Assembly (NCBI GenBank): GCA_036501085.1
Contig: DASYAZ010000090.1
Coordinates: 24,589 to 88,588, forward strand
Length of the DNA: 64,000 bases
From: GCA-003244245 sp036501085
GTDB lineage: Bacteria; Actinomycetota; Actinomycetes; Mycobacteriales; Pseudonocardiaceae
Direction of reading: 5' to 3'
A program made the position numbers and the translations under genes. The notes under the pieces were generated by a model. That model saw only the letters and a list, made by a program, of their open reading frames with translations. It did no database searches and was not told where the DNA came from. This document shows positions 58,206-64,000 of the stretch, one piece after another; position 1 is the first letter of the stretch, and each line of letters starts with the position of its first letter.

Positions 58206-59132
58206 ATGCCCAAGATCGACGGACCGTCATCCACGTCATTCACGACCCCGGATGGCACCCGGCTGGCGCTCTACCGCCAGGGACCGGGGGAGGCCTCGCC
58301 CACCGTCGTACTCGTGCACGGTTGGGTGCTGGACGCGCGAACGTGGGAGCCGGTAGCCAGCTCGCTCGCGAGTACTCACCCGGTGGTGCGTTACGACCTC
58401 CGTGGTCACGGCCAGTCCGGCCCGGCCCAGCCCGGCACAGCCACCATCGCGCAGCTGGCTGATGACCTTGCGGACCTGTTGCGCGCCGAGGTCGAGGGAC
58501 CAGTGGTGCTGGTCGGGCACTCGCTGGGCGGAATGGCGATCATGGCACTGGCACAGCGGCATCCTGAGGTGGTGGCACAGCGGGTTGTCGGGGTGGTGTT
58601 CGCCGCGACGTCCTGCGGCGACATGATGCCCCACAATCTCGGGTTGCGGCCCTGGCAGGCGCGGGTGGTCGCGACGGGGGAATCCCTGTTCCGGCGGTGG
58701 GCGATGCGGTCCCGGCGGTATCTCAACCGCGGCCTGACCACCAAGCGGCCTGGACTGATCCGGCCGGCGATGCGCTGGCTCAACTTCGGCGAGCACCCGC
58801 GGCGCAGCGACGTCACGCTGATCACCCGCTGTATCGCGGACAGCCGCCCGGCAAGCCTGGTCGGTTTCCGGGCCGGCTTCGACGAGCACGATCAGGTCGC
58901 CTCCCTGGCGGCGTTCCGGCAGCTACCGGCGCTGGTGCTGGGGGGAACGCGTGACCGGCTGACCCCGATCCGGCACACCGACAGGATCGCCCGCGAGTTG
59001 CCCGATGCCACGCTGGTCCGCTACGACGGAGCCGGTCACATGGTGCTGGTGGAGCGAGCTGAGCAGGTCGCCAGCCGGATCGCTGCGCTGGTCGCCGCCG
59101 TCGAGTCGGGCCGGCCACTACCTGCAGAGTGA
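58206..59132 (+). CDS. Alpha/beta hydrolase
   Basis: 308 residues. The oxyanion motif is VLVHGWVLDARTW, the nucleophile S106 is in GHSLGG, the acid is in GTRDRLTP, and the histidine is in GAGHMVLVE. The fold is complete. The ATG at 58206 gives the shortest sensible N terminus. It diverges from the TetR gene with the operator in between and is thus probably controlled by it. The substrate (ester, lactone or epoxide) cannot be told. Confidence 0.88.
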   Translation: MPKIDGPSSTSFTTPDGTRLALYRQGPGEASPTVVLVHGWVLDARTWEPVASSLASTHPVVRYDLRGHGQSGPAQPGTATIAQLADDLADLLRAEVEGPVVLVGHSLGGMAIMALAQRHPEVVAQRVVGVVFAATSCGDMMPHNLGLRPWQARVVATGESLFRRWAMRSRRYLNRGLTTKRPGLIRPAMRWLNFGEHPRRSDVTLITRCIADSRPASLVGFRAGFDEHDQVASLAAFRQLPALVLGGTRDRLTPIRHTDRIARELPDATLVRYDGAGHMVLVERAEQVASRIAALVAAVESGRPLPAE

Positions 59133-59138
59133 TCCCCT

Positions 59139-59144
59139 TAGGCT
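59139..59144 (+). promoter_or_regulatory. Leaderless -10 box of the response regulator gene
   Basis: TAGGCT lies six bases before the GTG at 59151. Confidence 0.45.
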
Positions 59145-59150
59145 CGTGGT

Positions 59151-59843
59151 GTGCCCCGCCTGCTGGTAGTAGAGGACGACGAGACCATCGGTAGCGTGCT
59201 GGAGTCCAGCCTGCGTGCCCATGGGCACCAGGTGGCGTGGGAACGCGCCGGCCGGGATGCGCTGCGCGTGGCTGCCGAGACCGACTTCGATCTGGTGCTC
59301 CTGGACCTGGGCCTGCCCGACCTGGATGGTGTCGAGGTGTGCCGGCAGTTGCGCGCCGCCAACCCGACGGCCGTGCTGGTGATCCTCACCGCTCGGACCC
59401 AGGAGATGGACGTGGTGGTCGGCTTGGAGGCCGGCGCGGACGACTACCTGACCAAGCCGGTGCGGCTGGCCGAGTTGCTGGCCCGGGTCCGAGCGCACCT
59501 GCGCCGGGTATCGCCGGCTCCGTCAGGGACCCAGCCGATGCTTGAGGTCGGGGACCTGCTGGTGGACACCGGCAGCCGGCGGGCGAGCGTGGCGGGAACG
59601 GAGATACCGCTGCGGGCCAAGGAATTCGACCTGCTCGCGCGGCTGGCCGCTACACCGGAGGCGGCGATCAGCCGGGAGACCCTGATGGAGCAGGTGTGGG
59701 ACGAGAACTGGTTCGGTCCCACCAAGACGCTCGACGTCCACGTCGCTGCGCTGCGCCGCAAGCTGGCCGGGGTGGCCGACCGAGGCGTCGTCCCCCGGAT
59801 CACCACGCTGCGCGGCCACGGCTACCGCCTCGAAGTCCCCTGA
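59151..59843 (+). CDS. OmpR-family response regulator
   Basis: 230 residues. Receiver domain: acidic pocket E8-D9-D10, phosphorylation site D52 (LLDLGLPDLDG), T80 and K102. A winged-helix DNA-binding domain follows (LRAKEFDLLARLAATPEAAIS to TTLRGHGYRLE). It is followed by a repeat array and then its likely histidine kinase. The signal and targets are unknown. A leaderless start at the GTG is likely. Confidence 0.92.
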   Translation: MPRLLVVEDDETIGSVLESSLRAHGHQVAWERAGRDALRVAAETDFDLVLLDLGLPDLDGVEVCRQLRAANPTAVLVILTARTQEMDVVVGLEAGADDYLTKPVRLAELLARVRAHLRRVSPAPSGTQPMLEVGDLLVDTGSRRASVAGTEIPLRAKEFDLLARLAATPEAAISRETLMEQVWDENWFGPTKTLDVHVAALRRKLAGVADRGVVPRITTLRGHGYRLEVP

Positions 59844-59865
59844 CCCCCATCCCGACAGCCCCCTA

Positions 59866-59931
59866 CCCCGACATGGAGACATATCGGGGTGCTGAGACCC
59901 CTTCAGAGGCCGATATGTCTCCATGTCGGGG
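59866..59931. repeat. Palindrome array A4 (two units, 42-bp period), between regulator and kinase genes
   Basis: Unit 1 (59866-59889) has arms CCCCGACATG and CATATCGGGG. Unit 2 (59908-59931) is its reverse complement except for the first two bases. The spacer is 18 bases. It sits in the 162-base gap of a two-component operon. Confidence 0.9.
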
Positions 59932-60005
59932 CTTAGCGCTCGGGTTCGCCGCGTGTCCGGTGGGTAGCCATTGCCAGGGCACTGCCCTGGCGGGTACAAG
60001 GAGCC

Positions 60006-61292
60006 GTGCGCACCCGCATCGTCGGTCTCGCCGTGCTGGCCGCTGTGCTCGCCATCGGTCTGTTCGGGGTGCCGCTGGCCGGGGGCGTGCTGAAATACAT
60101 GAAATCAGACGAGCGGACGACATTGCTGCGGACGGCCGATGCCGCCGCAGCCGCGGTCACGGCAGACGTGCTGCGCGGCAAGATGCCCAGCGATCTGCGC
60201 GATCCGCAGGATGGAACCCACCTCGCGGTCTATGTGGACCGTGGCTTGCTCATCCTGGGAATCGGGCCGCAGGGCGGGGACCTACCGGTGCACCGGGCCC
60301 TCAACGGCGCGATCAGCAACGGGGACGTCAACGGCGAGCTGGTCGTGGCGGTGCCGGTGACCCACGACACCGATGTGATCGGAGCCGTGCGGGCCGCCAG
60401 CCCGATCAGCATGGTCTACCGGCAGGTGGCGTTGGTGTGGCTGGCGATGCTCGGCCTGGGCGGGCTGGCCATCGGTGCGGTCTGGTTGGTCGCCCGCCGC
60501 CAGGCCCGGCGGCTGGCCCGCCCGCTCGAAGACCTCTCCACCGCGGCACACCGTCTGGGCCAGGGTGATTTCAGCGTCCGAACCACGCCCGCGGGCATCC
60601 CGGAGATCGACTCGGTGGGCTCGGCCTTGAACAGCACCGCCGGACGCCTCGACGGCATTCTGGCCCGGGAACGCTCCTTCTCCGCTGATGCCTCCCACCA
60701 GCTCCGCACTCCGCTGACCGGGCTGCGGCTGCGGCTCGAAGCGGCCCTGGACCGGCCCGGCGAGGATCTTCGGCTGGCGATCACCGACGGGATCGCCGCG
60801 GCGGACCGGCTGGAACAGACCATCGAGGAGCTGCTCGCCCTGGCCCGGGACACCCGTAGCTCCAATTCCACCCCGCTCGATCTGGACGCGCTGCTCGGCG
60901 AGATCGAAGCGGGCTGGCAGGACCGGCTGGCGGCCCAGGACCGCGCGCTGCGGGTGGCGGTGGACCCCCATGCCCCGGTCTCGCTGGCCTCGACAGCGGC
61001 GGTGCGGCAGGTGCTCACGGTGCTGCTGGACAACGCGGCCACCCACGGTGCGGGGACGGTATCGGTCGCGGTGCGTAACGCGGCCGATGCGCTGGCCATC
61101 GACGTCTCCGACGAGGGTGCCGGCATCACCGCGCCCGAGCCGGAATTGTTCACCCGGCGATCCCGCCTCGCCGACGGGCATGGCATCGGCCTCGCACTGG
61201 CCCGCAGCCTGGCCGAAGCCGAGGGTGGCAGGCTCCGGCTGACCCGGCCGGCTCCCCCCACCTTCACCCTCCTGGTGCCCGCCCAGGCCTGA
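60006..61292 (+). CDS. Sensor histidine kinase
   Basis: 428 residues. Two transmembrane helices (about 5-27 and 140-163) enclose a ~110-residue outer sensor part. A HAMP domain follows, then phospho-acceptor H231 (SADASHQLRTPLTG), N box LLDNAATHG, G1 DEGAGI and G2 GHGIGLALAR. It should phosphorylate the regulator encoded just upstream. The GTG start is at 60006. The repeat array lies between the two genes, which may lower kinase expression relative to the regulator (inference). Confidence 0.9.
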   Translation: MRTRIVGLAVLAAVLAIGLFGVPLAGGVLKYMKSDERTTLLRTADAAAAAVTADVLRGKMPSDLRDPQDGTHLAVYVDRGLLILGIGPQGGDLPVHRALNGAISNGDVNGELVVAVPVTHDTDVIGAVRAASPISMVYRQVALVWLAMLGLGGLAIGAVWLVARRQARRLARPLEDLSTAAHRLGQGDFSVRTTPAGIPEIDSVGSALNSTAGRLDGILARERSFSADASHQLRTPLTGLRLRLEAALDRPGEDLRLAITDGIAAADRLEQTIEELLALARDTRSSNSTPLDLDALLGEIEAGWQDRLAAQDRALRVAVDPHAPVSLASTAAVRQVLTVLLDNAATHGAGTVSVAVRNAADALAIDVSDEGAGITAPEPELFTRRSRLADGHGIGLALARSLAEAEGGRLRLTRPAPPTFTLLVPAQA

Positions 61293-61369
61293 GGGCTGGT
61301 GGCCGGTGAAGAACTGCGACGTTTCCGGCGGCAACGTACCGTGGTCAGCGCGCTCGCAAGGAGGTTCGC

Positions 61370-61420
61370 ATGGTCCTGGTTCGATGGTCGATCGATGTCG
61401 CGCCGGCAGAACACGGATGA
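61370..61420 (+). other. Short frame with the best ribosome binding site, or frameshift
   Basis: AAGGAGG (61358-61364) is followed after five bases by ATG, which opens a 16-codon frame (MVLVRWSIDVAPAEHG) ending at 61420. This frame is offset from the following hydrolase-like gene. It may be a leader peptide or the true N terminus disconnected by an indel. Confidence 0.35.
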
Positions 61421-62561
61421 GCCCGGTGTGAACAAGGTCGCCAATCCAGTCTCGCTCCGGTGGGGGTCGCGGGATCCGGCGTCCCCGCTGGTCATGGTGT
61501 TCCAGGGTGGCAACGTCACGGAACGCGCCATCGACGACGTGACAGAGGGGGACGCGGCGCTCTTCGCGCGTCACCTGCCATCGGGAGTCAGGTACGCCCT
61601 GGTTCACGTGCCGCCAGCACCGCCCGGGGTGGCTGGGCCGGGCTGCGCTGCTTTTCGCCGGTGGCTTGAGGATCAGCTGGCGCCGGAGGTGCCCGTGGTG
61701 CTCGTCGGATTCGGCGGCGGGGTGGCCATCGCCGGTGGTCTGGTGCTGGCCGAGCCGGGGCGCTTCGCCGCCGCGGCACTGCTGTACGGCGCCCTGCCGC
61801 AGGACAAGGGCTTGCTGTCCGAGCGCGGGCGGCTCGCCGGAGTCCCGATCTTCCTCGTCCAGGGTGCGCACGACCTCCTCGCCCCGGTTGAGTGGCAACG
61901 CCGGACGTGGGATTACCTGGTGCGGGAAAGCGGGGCGCCGCTGTGGGCCCAGCGCGAGCCCACTGGTTGCCAGCTCACCGCGAGGACGGTGTCCGGCTTA
62001 GCGGGATGGATCGAGGCGCGGCTGGGCTACCTGCAGCGCCACCCCCCGCAGCGGGGTGTGGCGATCGCCGGGCAGGCAACCTGGCCGGCGCTGCCGGGTG
62101 GCCGGTTGCCGGTGCGCCGCGGCGACCCACCCGAGATCAGCATCACCACCCCGCAGCAGCAGGAGTCGCAGAACGCACCCGCCGAACTGCAGGAGCAGCT
62201 TTACTCCCGGATCGTGCGGCTCGACGGTGTCGCGACGGCGCCGAGCGCGATCTCGGTCGATGGTGCCAGGGGCTTCATCCTGGGCCCCGCCGACGCGCGC
62301 GGGCCCGGTGAGGCGTTCCTCGTTCCCGAACTGGGGGAGTTCGCTCACCTGCATCCTGGCTACGACGGCAGCCTGCACCTGGCGTTGCCGAAGCCGCTGG
62401 CCCGCGACGCGCTGGCGCAGGGTTGGGGGGTGGCCCACCCGCTGGCCGGGCTGCGGCTTCCCGCGGGTGCGGTCATGATCTTCGGACCGCGAGACGGGGA
62501 CGAGCTGGAGATCGTGACCGGGATCGTGCGGGCGAGCCACGCGCACGCCGGGAGCCGCTGA
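61395..62561 (+). CDS. Two-domain protein: alpha/beta hydrolase-like plus luciferase-like DUF5519 domain
   Basis: 388 residues from the ATG at 61395; the true start is uncertain (GTG at 61428 is another). Residues ~20-215 resemble an alpha/beta hydrolase of the carboxylesterase/phospholipase kind (VMVFQGGNV, LVGFGGGVAIAGG, VQGAHDLLAPVEW). The usual nucleophile motif GxSxG reads GFGGG here, so the serine is missing and activity is doubtful. Residues ~270-385 (LYSRIVRLDGVATAPSAISV, ELGEFAHLHPGYDGSLHLAL, GWGVAHPLAG) match a domain often labelled luciferase-like/DUF5519. Such a fusion is unusual. Confidence 0.65.
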   Translation: MSRRQNTDEPGVNKVANPVSLRWGSRDPASPLVMVFQGGNVTERAIDDVTEGDAALFARHLPSGVRYALVHVPPAPPGVAGPGCAAFRRWLEDQLAPEVPVVLVGFGGGVAIAGGLVLAEPGRFAAAALLYGALPQDKGLLSERGRLAGVPIFLVQGAHDLLAPVEWQRRTWDYLVRESGAPLWAQREPTGCQLTARTVSGLAGWIEARLGYLQRHPPQRGVAIAGQATWPALPGGRLPVRRGDPPEISITTPQQQESQNAPAELQEQLYSRIVRLDGVATAPSAISVDGARGFILGPADARGPGEAFLVPELGEFAHLHPGYDGSLHLALPKPLARDALAQGWGVAHPLAGLRLPAGAVMIFGPRDGDELEIVTGIVRASHAHAGSR

Positions 62562-62581
62562 GGGTGTCACCCCCGCTCAGC
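62557..62581. terminator. Hairpin shared by two convergent stops
   Basis: GCTGAG (62557-62562) pairs with CTCAGC (62576-62581) and the inner GGGTG/CACCC bases extend the stem. Both stop codons lie in the arms. Confidence 0.55.
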
Positions 62582-63224
62582 CGTGCTGCAGCGGGAAACC
62601 GGCCAGGCCCTTCCAGGCGAGTGCGGCGATCAGCGCGACGGCCTCTTCCTTCGGCAGCTCATGGGGGAACTCGTGCTGGCGGCTGAGCCAGTAGCGGGCG
62701 CTGTGCTCACTGAGCCCGACGACGCCGACGGCGAGTAGCCGGGCCCGCTCGGCGTCCAGGCCGGCATCGGCCACCACAGCTTGGGTGATGACCTCCACGC
62801 AGGCGGTGTACGCCCGCTCCACCACAGCCTGCACGGAAGGCTGGTTGCGCAGATCGGACTCGAAGACCAGCCGGAATGCGCCACCGTCCCCGTCGACGAA
62901 ATCGAAATAGGCCATGACCGCATTGCGGACCCGCTGCCGGTTGTCGTGGGTCTCCTCGATCGCGCCCCGGAGCCGGCGGACCAGCTCGTCGGTGTGACGT
63001 TCCAGCAACGCCAGGTACAGCTCGAGCTTGCCGGGAAAGTGCTGGTAGAGCACCGGCTTGCTGACCCCGGCGTGTTCGGCGATGTCGTCCATGACGGTGG
63101 CGTGGTACCCGTTGTTGACGAAGACGTCGGTGGCTGCGGCGAGTAGCTGAGCGCGCCGCTCATCCCGGGGCATCCGCACCCCGCGGGGCGCCGAGTCGGC
63201 CCGGGACATCGCCGTTTCGGTCAT
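62577..63224 (-). CDS. TetR-family regulator
   Basis: 215 residues. The helix-turn-helix is LLAAATDVFVNNGYHATVMDDIAEHAGVSKPVLYQHFPGKLELYLALL (about 27-74). The C-terminal domain is helical and typical of actinobacterial regulators of lipid genes, but no ligand can be named. GGAGG lies 12 bases before the ATG at 63224. It diverges from an alpha/beta hydrolase gene at 63377; no clear operator was seen between. Confidence 0.87.
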   Translation of the reverse strand: MTETAMSRADSAPRGVRMPRDERRAQLLAAATDVFVNNGYHATVMDDIAEHAGVSKPVLYQHFPGKLELYLALLERHTDELVRRLRGAIEETHDNRQRVRNAVMAYFDFVDGDGGAFRLVFESDLRNQPSVQAVVERAYTACVEVITQAVVADAGLDAERARLLAVGVVGLSEHSARYWLSRQHEFPHELPKEEAVALIAALAWKGLAGFPLQHG

Positions 63225-63376
63225 TGGCCTGCATCACCTCCCGCCCTGACCGGTTAAACCCTACTCGCCGGTATCTCCACGCTCAGGTGCAGGCAGAGCG
63301 GTTGCGGTCGCGCGTTCGCCGGCGCAGCGGGGTGGCAGGTGAGCGTGCTGCATGCTCCTGGGCGCATTCTGAGGGG

Positions 63377-64000
63377 ATGACTCGATCACTGGAGGTCCGC
63401 AGCCCGCTCGGCGCGCGACCCGAGCTGACCCGGATCCCGTTGTATTCCGGGCCGCTACCGCCGCTGCACCCCGACCAGCCGCCCTGGCCGGGTGAGTGCT
63501 GCCGCAGCGGTGGTGTCACGCTGCATATCCGGCGCACTCCCGGTCCCGAGGAAGGGGAGCTCGCCGTCTACCTCCACGGTCTGGGCGGGTCCGGCGCGAA
63601 CTTCACCGACCTCGCGGGGCTGGTCGCCACCCGGCTACCGGGAATGGCCATCGACCTGCCCGGTCTCGGGCGTAGCGCTCCACCGGAGGGGTTCGACTAC
63701 GCGCTGGACTCGCACGCGGAGGTGATCGCCGCGTTCCTCGCGGGGCGCCATGGTGACCCGGTGCACCTGGTCGGCAACTCGATCGGTGGCGCGGTGGCGT
63801 TGCTGGTCGCCGCCCGCCGTCCCCAACTGGTACGCACCCTCACCCTGCTGGCGCCCGCCATGCCCGACTTGCGAGCGGACCCGCGGCGCCTGTCAGACCC
63901 CTGGATGGCCCTGGGTCTGCTCCCGGTCGTCGGCAACCGGGCACGCCGGATACTCACGATGATCCAGAGCCGGGTCGGCGAAACACAGCCGCACGAACAG
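63377..64000 (+). CDS. Alpha/beta hydrolase, 3' end outside the window
   Basis: The first 208 residues are present and the frame runs off the right edge. The oxyanion motif is VYLHGLGGSGANF, with DLPGLGRS and nucleophile S135 in VGNSIGGAVA. The catalytic acid and histidine would lie beyond the end. It diverges from a TetR gene and may be its target. The ATG at 63377 is preceded by GAGGGG, which is too close to be ideal. Confidence 0.85.
   Translation, partial: MTRSLEVRSPLGARPELTRIPLYSGPLPPLHPDQPPWPGECCRSGGVTLHIRRTPGPEEGELAVYLHGLGGSGANFTDLAGLVATRLPGMAIDLPGLGRSAPPEGFDYALDSHAEVIAAFLAGRHGDPVHLVGNSIGGAVALLVAARRPQLVRTLTLLAPAMPDLRADPRRLSDPWMALGLLPVVGNRARRILTMIQSRVGETQPHEQ

Overview
The window is 64 kb of very high-GC DNA from a mycothiol-producing actinobacterium. 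Evidence seen: strong third-position G/C bias, many GTG starts, ATGA-coupled genes, a DUF3117 and a DUF3107 protein, an mshB gene, and a SigE-RseA-HtrA-TatB block. Gene order closely follows two Mycobacterium tuberculosis neighbourhoods as I remember them (roughly Rv1166-Rv1234 and Rv3208-Rv3212). The opp operons and the dispersed palindromes suggest a Pseudonocardiaceae-like organism; this is inference, not proof.

Layout. 0-2.3 kb: the 3' end of ligA, a VapBC-like toxin-antitoxin pair, then debris of two dead genes. 2.3-17.7 kb: two complete peptide-type ABC importers (permease, permease, ATPases), with two lipoprotein binding proteins and a convergent pair of AMP-forming ligases between them. 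The first importer has its two ATPases fused. 17.7-27.1 kb: mshB, a small membrane protein, fdxA, dapC, a CHAD protein, dapD and dapE (divergent), a LOG protein, a FolP2-type gene, a DivIVA-like protein, SRPBCC, tag and DUF3117. The gpgS gene that I would expect after folP2 is absent. 27.2-34.9 kb: a block I would not expect between DUF3117 and glgA: pepA, a sugar epimerase, a membrane glycosyltransferase fused to GT2, GtrA, a strikingly SQD1-like UDP-sulfoquinovose synthase, and a DUF559 nuclease-like gene bracketed by palindromic repeats. 34.9-50.0 kb: glgA/glgC, methyltransferases, sigE-rseA-htrA-tatB, mrp, DUF1003, a soluble MgtE-like protein, methanethiol oxidase, acyl-CoA dehydrogenase and a stress protein. 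50.0-64.0 kb: NUDIX, PH-domain, PHP and RecB-like proteins, an RhlE helicase cluster, TetR regulators, alpha/beta hydrolases, and a two-component system.

Pathway themes: lysine/diaminopimelate synthesis (dapC, dapD, dapE), glycogen or maltosyl-phosphate synthesis (glgA, glgC), mycothiol synthesis (mshB), envelope stress (sigE, rseA, htrA), peptide uptake, and a possible sulfoglycolipid pathway.

The most unusual signal is a 24-bp palindrome present nine times at four places. It always has an 18-bp unconserved spacer, so units repeat at exactly 42 bp (about four helical turns), and each array contains direct and inverted copies. A second inverted-repeat family occurs twice and has been absorbed into the 3' ends of two genes. 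No tRNA, rRNA, insertion sequence or CRISPR array was seen.
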